NCBI GenBank assembly: GCA_947588325.1
Contig: CANPYH010000002.1
Location: 1-33,307, forward strand
Origin: an uncultured Clostridia bacterium
GTDB taxonomy: Bacteria; Bacillota; Clostridia; Christensenellales; Pumilibacteraceae
Length of the DNA: 33,307 nucleotides
Direction: 5' to 3'
Part shown: positions 1 to 8,784 of the stretch, piece by piece
How the letters are laid out: every line of letters begins with the position of its first letter
Position numbering within the stretch: position 1 is the first letter of the stretch
Translations under genes and position numbers: made by a program
Notes under the pieces: model-generated
Told to the model about the DNA's origin: nothing
The model's database searches: none
The model's input: only the letters and a program-made list of their open reading frames with translations

Positions 1-2
1 AT

Positions 3-146
3 AAGAATAAGCCGAGTAATCCGACAGACCCGAACGAGGGAGATGAGGGCACGGGCAACCCCGCTCTTTGGCTGCTCACCCTGCTTGTTATCCCCGCCGT
101 GGGCATACCCGTAGGTGCGGTTATGTGGGTGAGAAAGAGGCGATAA
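3..146 (+). CDS. C-terminal fragment of a membrane-anchored surface protein (5' end outside window)
   Basis: Only the last 47 codons are present, in the frame ending at TAA 144-146. The residues visible are a polar, Asn/Pro/Asp/Gly/Glu-rich linker, then a hydrophobic segment of about 20 residues (from LWLLTLLVIPAVG onward), then the basic tail WVRKRR. Linker, single membrane span and positive tail is the usual C-terminal anchor of a secreted wall or surface protein in Gram-positive bacteria. I see no LPxTG-like sortase motif, so plain membrane anchoring is more likely. The catalytic or binding part lies upstream of the window and cannot be named. A block of repeats begins right after the stop. 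Confidence 0.6.
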   Translation, partial: KNKPSNPTDPNEGDEGTGNPALWLLTLLVIPAVGIPVGAVMWVRKRR

Positions 147-152
147 GAGAAG

Positions 153-307
153 GCGCGGTACTCTTCGCCGCGCTTGAGCTTCGGAGCGGGAAAAAGGTTT
201 TGATTGATATATTCTCGCTTGATAGGTAGATAATTTCTACTCGTGCCTTGGGAAAATGACAATCCCCGCTTTTCGAGTAAACCATTGCTTTTCGAGTAAC
301 TAACATT
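153..307 (+). repeat. Truncated structured-repeat tail (partial copy 5)
   Basis: The segment starts with GCGGTACTCTTCGCCGCGCT and continues to GGGAAAAAGGTTTTGATTG. It matches the 3' part of the near-complete copy at 24763-24830 (GCGGCACTCTCCGCCGCGCT, then AAAAGGTTTCATTGA). The hairpin-forming 5' part is missing. As in the other copies, it runs into a GACAATCCCCTCAG palindrome arm (308). The string TTTTCGAGTAA occurs twice just before that arm. Confidence 0.5.
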
Positions 308-509
308 GACAATCCCCTCAGGCGGACTTCGTCCGCCAGCCCCCCTCGACTTCGGGCGGCCCACCTGCTACCCAAGTTTTCGTGTTTATATCCAACAATC
401 TTGTAACGCTACAAGTTAGGTAACATATTCCCCCGAATAGCGGGGCGCGAACGTGGCCGCCCTTAGTAAGAGGGGCTGGCACGGCGTAGCCGTGACTGAG
501 GGGATTGTC
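308..509. repeat. MITE-like element with long imperfect terminal inverted repeats (202 bp)
   Basis: It begins GACAATCCCCTCAGG and ends CTGAGGGGATTGTC. Each arm continues inward through a small hairpin (GGCGGACTTCGTCCGCC on the left, CACGGCGTAGCCGTG on the right), then CAGCCCCCCT and GGGCGGCCCAC on the left with their complement on the right. The core contains ACAATCTTGTAACG. The same architecture recurs at 24864-25114. It encodes no transposase, so it would be non-autonomous. The mobilising enzyme is unknown. Confidence 0.7.
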
Positions 510-581
510 ATATAATCAATACACGTTAAGTAATATATTATCCGATAAGCAAAAATCGTAATATCAAACTATCCTATTGAA

Positions 582-615
582 AAGGCACGCGTTGCAAAAT
601 TGCAACGCGTGCCTT
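582..615 (-). terminator. 34-bp perfect palindrome, possible terminator of the GH10 operon
   Basis: Arms AAGGCACGCGTTGCAA (582-597) and TTGCAACGCGTGCCTT (600-615) pair perfectly around AA. Read on the minus strand, the stem is followed by TTTTC, so it could terminate transcripts arriving from the xylanase operon about 370 bp upstream. The tmk terminator at 8730-8753 has a similar 3' flank (GTGCCTTTTGCAATAGG against GTGCCTTTTCAATAGG). The T-run is short, so intrinsic termination is plausible but not certain. Confidence 0.45.
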
Positions 616-622
616 GATGTTT

Positions 623-690
623 AATTTATCCTTTTGCACAAGCCCGAAACGAACCGATATGAGAGCGGCGGAGAGGTGCGCGACATGCCC
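623..690 (-). repeat. Truncated structured-repeat tail (partial copy 4)
   Basis: On the minus strand it reads CTCTCCGCCGCTCTC, then TCGGTTCGTT, then TTGTGCAAAAGGAT. The near-complete copy 3 has CTCTCCGCCGCGCTC, then TCGGTTCGTT, then AAAAGG. The hairpin part is absent. Confidence 0.5.
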
Positions 691-711
691 ACCTATTATG
701 CTCCCAGCCAA

Positions 712-815
712 GACAATCCCCTCAGTCACCTTCGGTGACAGCCCCCCCCTCGACTTCGAGCGGCCCACATCTTGCGCCTGACTTGTCGCGCTATTCTATC
801 TTTCGGGGCGGCCAG
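712..815. repeat. MITE-type palindrome arm (left arm only)
   Basis: Starts GACAATCCCCTCAG, followed by the tip hairpin GTCACCTTCGGTGAC, then the C-run and CGGCCCAC, then CTTGCGCCTGACTTGTCGCG. That last string parallels CTTGCACCTGACTTCTCGCG in the element at 24864-25114. It ends at the junction with the tail of structured repeat copy 1. Confidence 0.6.
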
Positions 816-846
816 ACATAAAATAAATCTTCTTACACAAGCCTGG

Positions 847-987
847 AACGAGCCGATATGTAGAAGGCACAGAGTACCGCTCAGACGTGCGGGAGAGGTT
901 ATTTCGACACAGGAGTTTACTAAAAACGTAAATGACTGTGTCGAAAATGTTCTCGGCTCGCGCGTATCAGCGGGGCTATGTGACTTC
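847..987 (-). repeat. Structured repeat, near-complete copy 1
   Basis: In minus orientation it begins GAAGTCACATAGC directly after the TAA of the xylanase gene (988-990) and ends near TCGGCTCGTT. Foot stem CCGCT/AGCGG is at 969-973 and 877-881. The long stem is 901-912 with 936-948 (11 pairs plus a bulge). The apical stem TTTAC/GTAAA is flanked by the TCA/CTC internal loop. It is nearly identical to copy 2. The function is unknown. A structured RNA or a mobile hairpin element are the main possibilities. Confidence 0.7.
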
Positions 988-2154
988 TTACAAAGAGATT
1001 ATCTCATAATACGCTCTCTTCGGCTGCAAATCGCGGGAGAAGATGAGGGGGTACTCGGTATGAATGGAGGTGGAGGCGTAGGTGTGATCGTCGGCGACGC
1101 CCCAGGTGGTTACGTTGGAAACGCGGCCGTGGCCCGCTGCGGTGGGCGCGGAGTACTTGCGGCAAACGCGGAAGATATCGGCGTACATCTCCCCCTGCGC
1201 AATCTCGACTTCGAGGGGGAGTCCGTCAAACGCCTGCGTGGAGCCATTGTAGGGATAGACCTGAATGTCCAGCTCGGTTATGTGCACGTCCAGCCCCATA
1301 TCGGTAAAGGTACGCACGGAGTCCTCAAAGTCCGCCATAAACGCGTCCCTGTCCGCCTCGTATTGCGGCAGACGGTAGTGCGCTTGCATGCCTATGCCGT
1401 CGATAGCGATACCGTCGGCACGCAGCATTTCAACGAGCTTGACGACAGCCTGTCTTTTGAGCGGGTTATTGAGCGTGTAGTCGTTATAGAACAGTTTAAC
1501 GTCGTCGCCGAGGGACTTACGCACCTGATCTGCCGTGCGGAACGCCTCTTTGATAAAGTCCACGCCGCACAGCCCGTACCAATCGAGGGAGTTGTCCCCG
1601 CTCGCCTCGCTGCCCCTGCGCCATATGTCCCCCGAATCGAGCTGGGCCTGGCTGATATTGCCGTGCAAAGCCTCGTTGCATACGTCCCAAACGTACAACT
1701 CGCCCTTAAAGTGCGTCATAACGTCGGTAATGTGCTTTCTTAATATCTCCAGCGCCGACTCTTTGGTCAGCTCTTTTTGCGTGAGCCAGGGCGGCAGAGA
1801 CTTGTACCACACAAGGCAATGCCCGCGCACTTCGGTGTTGTGCTCCTTCGCCCAGGATACCAGACTGTCCCCCGCGCCGAAGGAATATTGCCCCTCTTCG
1901 GGCTCGACAAACCGCCACTTCATCTCGTTTTCGGCGGTGATACTGTTAAAGTGGTGCATAAGCCCCGCTTTGTCGTACCGATTGATATTGCCCGTCAATA
2001 CCGCCGCGCCGACCGAAAAGTTATCCTTGTACTCGTCGCATATGTAGCCGTTATCCGTAAACGTCTCAGGCGAACAAGCCGTTGCGCCCGCCCCGATAAC
2101 GAAGCAAAGCACAACGGCTATTACGCAAACTATTGTTTTTAAGGCTCGCCGCAC
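988..2154 (-). CDS. GH10 endo-beta-1,4-xylanase, lipoprotein
   Basis: A secreted endo-xylanase that would cut beta-1,4-xylan chains at the cell surface. Residues 1-26 are a signal peptide ending GATA before Cys27, a lipoprotein-type cleavage site although the -3 residue (Ala) is atypical. The catalytic domain fills the rest (about 40-388), the usual size of a lone GH10 barrel. The acid/base Glu161 is in WDVCNEAL and the nucleophile Glu294 is in HITELDIQ, both at the expected spacing. HCLVW (112-116) is the conserved strand-3 motif. The GTG start (2152-2154) follows AGGTGG by eight bases. That ribosome site lies in the last codons of the upstream 2036-residue gene, three bases before this one, so translation is probably coupled. 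There is no carbohydrate-binding module in this protein; the partner gene appears to supply them. The structured repeat starts at the stop codon. Confidence 0.93.
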   Translation of the reverse strand: MRRALKTIVCVIAVVLCFVIGAGATACSPETFTDNGYICDEYKDNFSVGAAVLTGNINRYDKAGLMHHFNSITAENEMKWRFVEPEEGQYSFGAGDSLVSWAKEHNTEVRGHCLVWYKSLPPWLTQKELTKESALEILRKHITDVMTHFKGELYVWDVCNEALHGNISQAQLDSGDIWRRGSEASGDNSLDWYGLCGVDFIKEAFRTADQVRKSLGDDVKLFYNDYTLNNPLKRQAVVKLVEMLRADGIAIDGIGMQAHYRLPQYEADRDAFMADFEDSVRTFTDMGLDVHITELDIQVYPYNGSTQAFDGLPLEVEIAQGEMYADIFRVCRKYSAPTAAGHGRVSNVTTWGVADDHTYASTSIHTEYPLIFSRDLQPKRAYYEIISL

Positions 2155-2157
2155 TAA

Positions 2158-5100
2158 TTAAACCACCTCTGTAAAGGATATGTCGGTAATTGTTACGGTG
2201 AAGGGCTCCTCAACAGAAGCGGTATATCCCTTGAGTTGTAAATTGAACGGATTTCCGTCTTGTACCGTACCTGTATAAGTCAAAGTTCTGGTCAATTCGT
2301 CGGCTGTAAAATCAGTAAGGCGTTGATTACTTGTAGAATAAACTATTCTGAAGTTCGAAGGGAACGAGGATATAGTTATTTTCATCGAAACCTTATACTT
2401 CTTGCCAATCGCAAAATGAGGTTGAATTTTAAGTCGCGTTTTACCGTCATCGGAACCATTTTCCGAAGTATACGATATAGTCAATGTGCCGTTGTCGAAT
2501 TTAGGCGTTTCGGCATAATTGACGCCGCCCGGATCTGCATAGTACCATTTCCCGGGATTTGCACAAGCAATACCGTCATTATTATAAGATTGTTCGAGAT
2601 CATATGTGGTCGGTATCTCGACTACGCGTTTCTCAACCTTAATATTCTCAATAAGTATGCTTACGCCGTTATAGTCTGTGGTCGGATCAGTAACCTTATG
2701 GGATCTGATAGCAAACGTCTCTTTGTATGTCATTGTGCCTTCGTAGGTCACGCTCTTTTTTGAATTTGCCGTAAGCGAGATATATGCCAAATAAGGTTTA
2801 TCCCAAATAAGATTTGACGAAGACGCCTTAAGTCCGGGTTCCCCAATGCGAAGTTGTATATTTGCAGAAGCCGTAATGTCCATTGTTATCTTGTACGTCG
2901 TCGTGCCGTCGTCAAAGCCAGGCTGATAGCGGAAGTAGAAGTAGTTATCCGTTGCGGGCACTCCATACTCGTTAAAGGTTACACCAATGGAATCACCCTT
3001 TGTCGCACTCTTCTTGATCCAAGGCTCGGTGGTATAGGAGACGACCGTCTTGCTGTCCGTGCCGTAAGTCCATACTCCAGGCGTTTTCCTTGTGTCCGTG
3101 GCACTTTTATTCTCAAGCGGGGTAGCTTCGGGCTCGGGCTCAACTACGCGCTTTTCAAACTTAATATTCTCAACAAGTATGCTTGCTCCGTTTAAGGTTG
3201 TCGTATCTCCTTTAAGCGTATGGGTCTTGATGGAGAATGGATCCTGATTATTCATAGTGCCTTCATACGTTATTGTCAAGGGCTGGTTTGCCGTGAGGTT
3301 CTTGTATAACATATAGGTGCCACTGTAATCAAGGTCTACCCCGTCAGCCTTAAACCCAGGTTCGCCAACGCGAATTTGCATGTCTACGGAAGCGGTGACT
3401 GTTACGGTCGCGGTGTAAGTCGTTGTGCCGTCGTCAAACTTGGGTTGATAGCGGAAGTAGAAGTATTTTTGTGCGGTAATAGCACTTCCCTCATAAGTGT
3501 CAAATGTTACGCCGAGGGAATCGCCCTTTTCGGGATCTGTTTTAATCCAAGGCAATACGGAGTAAGTTATATACGTTACCTCACCTTGTGTTTCATCTGC
3601 GGAATAAACCCATGTTCCAGCCGCGCTTATTGCGCCCGCTCTATCTGTTTTCTTAAGCGGGGTCGCTTCGGGCTCGGGCTCTATGGTGCGCTCGGTAATC
3701 GAGATATCCGTCAAAACTATGCTTGCGCCGTTGAGGTTCTTAACCCCCTCGCCGAGCGCGTCGATTCTGATCGAGAACGGCTCTTTAGTCGATATTGTAC
3801 CGTCATAGTTAATCGCCGTCGCATTGCCTGCGGTTACAGTCTGTTTGGTGATATACTTGTCGCCGTATCCGTCCGTGCCCTCTGCAGGCTGACCGAAACG
3901 AACGGTAGCGTCAACGCTGACTGTGAGCATGAAGCTGATATTATAAGTAGCGGTCTCGGATTCGAACTTCGGCTGAATGCGGAAGTAGAAGTAATTATCC
4001 GTAGCGGGTACGGCGCCCTTGTTAAACATTACGCCCAAGGAATTATCCTTGCTCCAAGGCGCTATAATGAAGTTAATATTGGAGCCGTCGCCGTCGGCGT
4101 GGTAGAACCACTGTCCCGCATTGTCCATAGTTTGACCGTTCTGTTTATCTTCGAGCGGCGCGGTGCCGGGAATAGTTGCCGTAAAGGTTATGTTTTCTAT
4201 TTTGATTTCCAGACCGTCGAGGACTTCGACGCCTGCCGCGGCATGGTTAATGCCGATGGACAGAGGCTCGGTCGGGGTAACCTTGCCGCTGAACTTAACG
4301 GTCTGCGCCTCGTTCGCGGTAATGTGGGGATAGATATAATTGCTTCCGCCGTAGTCCGCGCTGCCGTCCGCCTTAACCCCCGCCTGTCCTACGCGAAGAT
4401 CCAGATCCTCGGTGGCGGTGATGGTAAAGGATACGGTGTAAGTCGCTCCCTCTCCGAATGCGGGTTGCATACGGAAGGAGAATTTGTTGTCTATGATGGG
4501 TCCCTTGTATTGGTAGGTTTTGAAGGTAACGCCAAGGCTGTCCTCCTTAAACCACGGCTTGGTGGAGTATTCAACCGCCGTCTCCTCATTACTTACCATG
4601 TAGTGCCAATTGCCCGCGTCTGCCATAATGGTGTCGCGGTCGGCAAGGGTTATCGCCTCGCTTCCCTCGGGAACAGTAGGCTCCTCGGGCTCGGGCTCAA
4701 CCGTTCTTGCGGTGATCGTGAACTCCTCGACAAGAATGGATACGCCGTTAAGGTTTGCCGTGCCTTCGCCGAGAGACTGTATTCTGATCGAGAAGGGCTC
4801 ACGGGTGGATATCGTACCGTCATAGTTTATCGCGGTTTTCTCGCCCGCTACAACGTCCTGGGTAGACATGTATGCGGCGCCGTATCCGTCCGCGCCCTCT
4901 GCGGGCTGACCGAAACGAATGGTAACGTTCGCGCTCACGGTCACCATAAAGCTGACGTGATAGGTGGTCGTGCCGTCGTCAAACTTGGGCTGGTAACGGA
5001 AATAGAAGTATTTGCCGTCGGCGGGTGCGCTGTATTGGTTAAACGTAGCGCCCATAGATTCGGCGTTATCGCCCATCTTCCAAGGCTCTATGTCAAAGGA

Positions 5101-8100
5101 TATGCCGCCGTCCACATGATAGAACCACTGCCCTGCTGCCCCCATTACGTCCGCATTGCCCTTCTTTTCGAGAGGAACACTGCCCTCTGGTGCGGAAGGC
5201 TTGGGAGCGACGGTGCGCTTTTCGAACTTGATGTTCTGAACAAGTATGGTTGCGCCGTCAAAGGTCTGCGCGCCGTTCTGAAGCGTGTTGGTGCGGATTG
5301 TAAACGGCTCCTGATCGCCGATCGTTCCCTCGAATGTTACGTCCATGGGCACATTGGCTTTGAGCACAGGATATTGCATTCCGTATGCGCCGCCGTATTG
5401 CCATTTACCGTCGGCATATATAGGTGCGCCGACGCGGAGCTGTATGTCAACGGTGGAGGTAATCGTCAGGGTTGCGGTGTAAGTCGTCGTGCCGTCGTCA
5501 AAGCTCGGCTGATAGCTGAAGTAGAAGAAGTTATTCGTCGCGGGTACGCCGTACTTGTCGAAGGTAACGCCGAGGCTGTCGCCCTTAACCCAAGGTTCGG
5601 TGGCGAAAGTCATGGTCGTTCCCTCGTTATCCGCCTCATAAGTCCAGACGCCCGAAGTGTTTACCGCCGTCTTTCTGTTTTGCGCTTCGAGCTTGGTGCT
5701 GCCCTCGGGCGCTTCGGGATCGGGGGGAGCTACGACTTCGACCTTGGTGAAGGAGATATCCGAAACGGTGATAGTGAAAGGCTGTTCCTTCATAAAGCCT
5801 TTGGGCTGTACATAGAAGGGCGTTTCGCCGTCGACTTCGGTCTCATAGTCTATGGTAGCGGAGAGGTTTTCGCCGAAGGAGAGGGTCTTGCCTTCCACGC
5901 CGTATATTACTCTGAAGCCCTTTTCCGTGTTCTCGGTCGCGACGCTCGAGACGGTAACGGTCATGTGCGCCTTATACTTGGTACCGACGGGGAACGCGGG
6001 CTGATAGCGAAGCTGGATAGTGTTGCTTTCGGTGTCCGCTACGGAGGTGAAGGACAAACTTGCCGCACCGTCCGCATATTTGGGCGTTTCCGCCAAGGTG
6101 TACGCCTCGCCCGCGGTGCCGTCAGCGGTGTAATACCACTTGCCGGGATCGCCGCAAACGGTTTTCTTGTCAGCCTTTGTAAGGTCATATCCCGTGGTAG
6201 GCTCGGGCTCGGGCGTGACGGTGCGCTCCTCGAACTCAATACCCGTTACAAGGAACTCGACGCCATCGAGGCTCTCGACGCCTTCGCCGAGCGCGTCGAT
6301 CTTGATCGAGAAGGGCTCGTTTGTCGAGGTTGTGCCGTCGTACGACACTTCGGCGGGCTCGTCTGCCGTAAGGTCGGTGGACTTAAAGCCCTCGCCCGGC
6401 TGACCGTAACGAACGGTTACGTTCGCGCCGACCTTAACCGTGAAGGTCGCGGTGTAGTTCTGGAATTCGGGCTGGTAGCGGAAGTAGAAATCATTCATGC
6501 TTTCATCACCCTGGTCACCGGGTTTGCCGTAAGTGCCGAAGGTTACACCGACGGTGTCGCCCTCGCCCCAGGGACGCTCGGAATATGCCGCCGAGACATC
6601 CTTATCCGCGAAGTAGTACCAAACGCCGGGATCATTGATGGTCTCGCTGTTAGTTCTCTTTTCGAGGGAGTGCTTAACATTGGGGTCGACTTCGGTCTTT
6701 TCGTAGCTGAACTCGCTGACCGAAACGGTTATGGGCGCGCCCTCTGTCGCAAATATTTCGATATGGAAAGGATCCGATCCGGACAATACGCTGCTTGCCG
6801 TTATGGATATATCCTCGTTTGCCGCAAGCTCGTTAAATCTCGTCCTTACCGCGTCGGTGCCTACGTCAATGTTGGCAGGTGCGGTGAGACGAATCTTGAA
6901 GGTTGCGGTGTAGTGCGTGCCGTAACCGTCCTCGAGCCAAGGCTGATAGCGGAGCTGATAGTGCTTGCCCGCGGTTATATTGTTAAGTTCGAGAGTTGCC
7001 GTGCCGTCGGCGTATGCCGCGCTTACAACTTCTCCCTGACCCTTGCCTTCGCCGCTGTCCACCATGTAGAACCACTTATCGGGGTGCTTGACGGTATCCG
7101 CCTTGCCCGCCCAGGTCATTTCATACTCGTCGCCGGGCTGTTCGGGCTCGGGCTGTTCGGGCTCGGGCTCGGGTTCGGGCTGAGGCTCAACGTCACCCGG
7201 CTGGCGGGGACGGAAGGAGATATCCGACATCTCGAAGGACGCGCCCGCAAGACCGGGATCTGCTGTGCGGGGTCCGATATGGAAGGGCTCTGCGTCGGTG
7301 ATCGTACCGAAGTAGGTTACTTCTTTGGACTGACCTGCCGTGACGGTGGTGGATCTGAGCGTGGAGGTGTCTTTGTTCGTGGTGTTATTACCCTCGGCGT
7401 CCTTCTTCCAAGCGGGCTGACCGTAGTTGATTTGTCCGCCGACGCTCATGGTAAGCGTGAAGGTCATGACATATTGACCCTCGTCGTTAGCCTGATCCGC
7501 CGTCGGCTGGTAACGGAAGTAGAAGTATTGATTCCGCTCAAGCGTGTTATATGCGTCGAAGGTTACGCCGACAGCATTGCCGCCGTACCAAGGCGACTGC
7601 TTGAAGCTGATGTTGCTGACGGAGCCGTCGTTGAAGTAGTACCAAACACCGGGAGACTGCATAACTGCGGCATTTTGCGCCTTCTCGAGTTTGCACCAGT
7701 CCTCGGGCCTTGACGGCGAGATGACGTGGACGGTGCAGGTGGCGGTCGTCGCGCCGCGCTGTGCGGTTATGATGACGTCGCCGATATTATCCCCGACCGC
7801 GGTGACTACGCCGCCAGATACCGTCGCAATGGTGACGTCGGAGGACTTCCAGGTCACGGTTCCGCCGTCCGATGATGTCGCCGTCAGCGTTATCTGCTGC
7901 TCGCCCTCGTCGAGGTTAATAGTCGCCTCTGTCTGGGAGATTGTTATCGTTCGGGTAAGTACCGTGATTTCGCAAGTAGCGGACTCGCCGTTCGAGGTCG
8001 TCGCGGTTATGGTAGCCGAGCCTTCGCCTACCGCCGTGACTGTGCCGTTACGAACGGTGGCGACTTTACTGTCGCTCGTATCCCACGTTACCTCTACCCC

Positions 8101-8268
8101 CCCCCCTACGTTTGCGGTGAGGCGGTATGTGTCGCCTACGTACATCGTGCGCTCGGTCTGGTTCAATGTTATCCCGCCGCCGCATGCAGAAAAAGTAGCA
8201 AGCACCAGCGAGAATGACAGGAGAACAGCGAGTACGATGACAATTGCCGATTTTTTGGAAACTCTCAT
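2158..8268 (-). CDS. Giant multi-module surface lipoprotein: two Big_2 domains plus 11 tandem CBM-like modules
   Basis: A 2036-residue lipoprotein with signal peptide and lipobox FSAC (Cys29). Residues ~32-104 and ~105-183 are bacterial Ig-like group 2 domains (VTWDTSDSKVATV, VTWKSSDVTIATV). Eleven related modules of about 150-185 residues follow, starting near residues 193, 380, 533, 694, 857, 1031, 1205, 1371, 1536, 1717 and 1887. Each has a G-x-W-x-Y motif near its start, then F-R-Y-Q-P, a T-V-S-A-x-V-x-I-R-x-G strand and an E-P-F-x-I strand. Many are joined by PEPEPE linkers. The pattern resembles jelly-roll carbohydrate-binding modules (CBM4/9/22 type), but the family is inferred. No catalytic domain is visible. 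Its operon partner is the GH10 xylanase, so xylan capture at the cell surface is the likely role. The ATG is preceded by AAGGAGGAAAGT. Confidence 0.85.
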   Translation of the reverse strand: MRVSKKSAIVIVLAVLLSFSLVLATFSACGGGITLNQTERTMYVGDTYRLTANVGGGVEVTWDTSDSKVATVRNGTVTAVGEGSATITATTSNGESATCEITVLTRTITISQTEATINLDEGEQQITLTATSSDGGTVTWKSSDVTIATVSGGVVTAVGDNIGDVIITAQRGATTATCTVHVISPSRPEDWCKLEKAQNAAVMQSPGVWYYFNDGSVSNISFKQSPWYGGNAVGVTFDAYNTLERNQYFYFRYQPTADQANDEGQYVMTFTLTMSVGGQINYGQPAWKKDAEGNNTTNKDTSTLRSTTVTAGQSKEVTYFGTITDAEPFHIGPRTADPGLAGASFEMSDISFRPRQPGDVEPQPEPEPEPEQPEPEQPGDEYEMTWAGKADTVKHPDKWFYMVDSGEGKGQGEVVSAAYADGTATLELNNITAGKHYQLRYQPWLEDGYGTHYTATFKIRLTAPANIDVGTDAVRTRFNELAANEDISITASSVLSGSDPFHIEIFATEGAPITVSVSEFSYEKTEVDPNVKHSLEKRTNSETINDPGVWYYFADKDVSAAYSERPWGEGDTVGVTFGTYGKPGDQGDESMNDFYFRYQPEFQNYTATFTVKVGANVTVRYGQPGEGFKSTDLTADEPAEVSYDGTTSTNEPFSIKIDALGEGVESLDGVEFLVTGIEFEERTVTPEPEPTTGYDLTKADKKTVCGDPGKWYYTADGTAGEAYTLAETPKYADGAASLSFTSVADTESNTIQLRYQPAFPVGTKYKAHMTVTVSSVATENTEKGFRVIYGVEGKTLSFGENLSATIDYETEVDGETPFYVQPKGFMKEQPFTITVSDISFTKVEVVAPPDPEAPEGSTKLEAQNRKTAVNTSGVWTYEADNEGTTMTFATEPWVKGDSLGVTFDKYGVPATNNFFYFSYQPSFDDGTTTYTATLTITSTVDIQLRVGAPIYADGKWQYGGAYGMQYPVLKANVPMDVTFEGTIGDQEPFTIRTNTLQNGAQTFDGATILVQNIKFEKRTVAPKPSAPEGSVPLEKKGNADVMGAAGQWFYHVDGGISFDIEPWKMGDNAESMGATFNQYSAPADGKYFYFRYQPKFDDGTTTYHVSFMVTVSANVTIRFGQPAEGADGYGAAYMSTQDVVAGEKTAINYDGTISTREPFSIRIQSLGEGTANLNGVSILVEEFTITARTVEPEPEEPTVPEGSEAITLADRDTIMADAGNWHYMVSNEETAVEYSTKPWFKEDSLGVTFKTYQYKGPIIDNKFSFRMQPAFGEGATYTVSFTITATEDLDLRVGQAGVKADGSADYGGSNYIYPHITANEAQTVKFSGKVTPTEPLSIGINHAAAGVEVLDGLEIKIENITFTATIPGTAPLEDKQNGQTMDNAGQWFYHADGDGSNINFIIAPWSKDNSLGVMFNKGAVPATDNYFYFRIQPKFESETATYNISFMLTVSVDATVRFGQPAEGTDGYGDKYITKQTVTAGNATAINYDGTISTKEPFSIRIDALGEGVKNLNGASIVLTDISITERTIEPEPEATPLKKTDRAGAISAAGTWVYSADETQGEVTYITYSVLPWIKTDPEKGDSLGVTFDTYEGSAITAQKYFYFRYQPKFDDGTTTYTATVTVTASVDMQIRVGEPGFKADGVDLDYSGTYMLYKNLTANQPLTITYEGTMNNQDPFSIKTHTLKGDTTTLNGASILVENIKFEKRVVEPEPEATPLENKSATDTRKTPGVWTYGTDSKTVVSYTTEPWIKKSATKGDSIGVTFNEYGVPATDNYFYFRYQPGFDDGTTTYKITMDITASANIQLRIGEPGLKASSSNLIWDKPYLAYISLTANSKKSVTYEGTMTYKETFAIRSHKVTDPTTDYNGVSILIENIKVEKRVVEIPTTYDLEQSYNNDGIACANPGKWYYADPGGVNYAETPKFDNGTLTISYTSENGSDDGKTRLKIQPHFAIGKKYKVSMKITISSFPSNFRIVYSTSNQRLTDFTADELTRTLTYTGTVQDGNPFNLQLKGYTASVEEPFTVTITDISFTEVV

Positions 8269-8354
8269 ACTTTCCTCCTTTTATAGGGCGCTCCGCCTTC
8301 TGTTTTTCGCCGCTTTTCGCGGCAATTGCGGATTTTACCCCAATCTACGTATAC

Positions 8355-8360
8355 ATTATA
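8355..8360 (-). promoter_or_regulatory. Candidate extended -10 promoter of the multi-module/GH10 operon
   Basis: On the minus strand this reads TGTTATAAT, an extended -10 (TGn plus TATAAT), about 86 bases upstream of the ATG at 8268. No good -35 lies at 16-18 bases. The surrounding DNA is AT-rich. It is the best promoter-like site in the gap. Confidence 0.4.
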
Positions 8361-8514
8361 ACACATATTTTTCTTCTGTGTTTTGCAATTTTTACTTTGT
8401 TATATTGCAATGTTTATTTAGTTGCGGATAGACTTTCCATAAAGTATTTTACCGCAAAGTGAGTTAATATAAAATAGGTTATTGTATTTTATAGTAGTTG
8501 CAGCAATTCGCCCT

Positions 8515-8624
8515 TTGGTTGCCCGCAAACCACTCGCCGCGCTGGAGCTATGGGGTCGGAAAAAAGGATTTCATTCGGCATATCCTGCTATAGATAAATA
8601 ATTACTTTTCGAGTATTTAACATT
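8515..8624 (+). repeat. Truncated structured-repeat tail (partial copy 6)
   Basis: Contains CACTCGCCGCGCTGGAGCT, then GGGTCGGAAAAAAGGATTTC, then ATAAATAATTACTTTTCGAG, matching tails at 153-307 and 24763-24860. It ends where the palindrome 8625-8668 begins. The hairpin part is missing. No gene is visible in 8269-8784. Confidence 0.5.
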
Positions 8625-8668
8625 GACAATCCCCTCAGGCGCAACAAGTTGCGCCTGAGGGGATTGTC
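8625..8668. repeat. 44-bp perfect palindrome, minimal MITE-arm derivative
   Basis: GACAATCCCCTCAGGCGCAAC and its exact complement are separated by two bases (AA). The outer 14 bases equal the ends of the 202-bp MITE-like element. It looks like a copy in which everything between the two tip hairpins has been lost. It lies 3' of tmk. Confidence 0.75.
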
Positions 8669-8729
8669 TTGTTTGTTACCCGAAAAATAATTATTTGCTT
8701 TCGGGGATTGTCCCTTACCTATTGCAAAA

Positions 8730-8753
8730 GGCACTCTTGTGATGCAGAGTGCC
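8730..8753 (-). terminator. Rho-independent terminator of tmk
   Basis: On the minus strand, stem GGCACTCT / AGAGTGCC with an eight-base loop is followed by TTTTGC. It begins about 30 bases after the tmk stop codon. The stem is perfect and the U-tract short. Confidence 0.65.
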
Positions 8754-8784
8754 CTGAATGCGCGGATATATATATAATGATATT

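Larger units (their letters stand above)
147..987. other. Gene-free, repeat-filled interval (841 bp)
   Basis: I see no credible gene here. The interval holds, in order: a truncated tail of the structured repeat (about 153-307), a complete palindrome-ended MITE-like element (308-509), a 34-bp perfect palindrome (582-615), a second truncated structured-repeat copy in minus orientation (about 623-690), a MITE left arm (712-815) and a near-complete structured repeat (847-987). Short open frames over this interval are repeat sequence, because the same peptide strings recur at the other repeat loci of the window. Confidence 0.7.

Noticed and set aside
121..375. Small minus-strand ORF in the repeat block
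   Set aside because: Its sequence is translated repeat DNA; similar peptide strings (SRGGL) arise from other copies of the same palindrome arms.
3376..7713. A 1445-codon open frame on the plus strand
   Set aside because: It is exactly antisense to the repeated-module lipoprotein gene, has no ribosome site or recognisable domain, and is open because the repeated modules share codon bias. The minus-strand frame has a signal peptide, RBS and domains.
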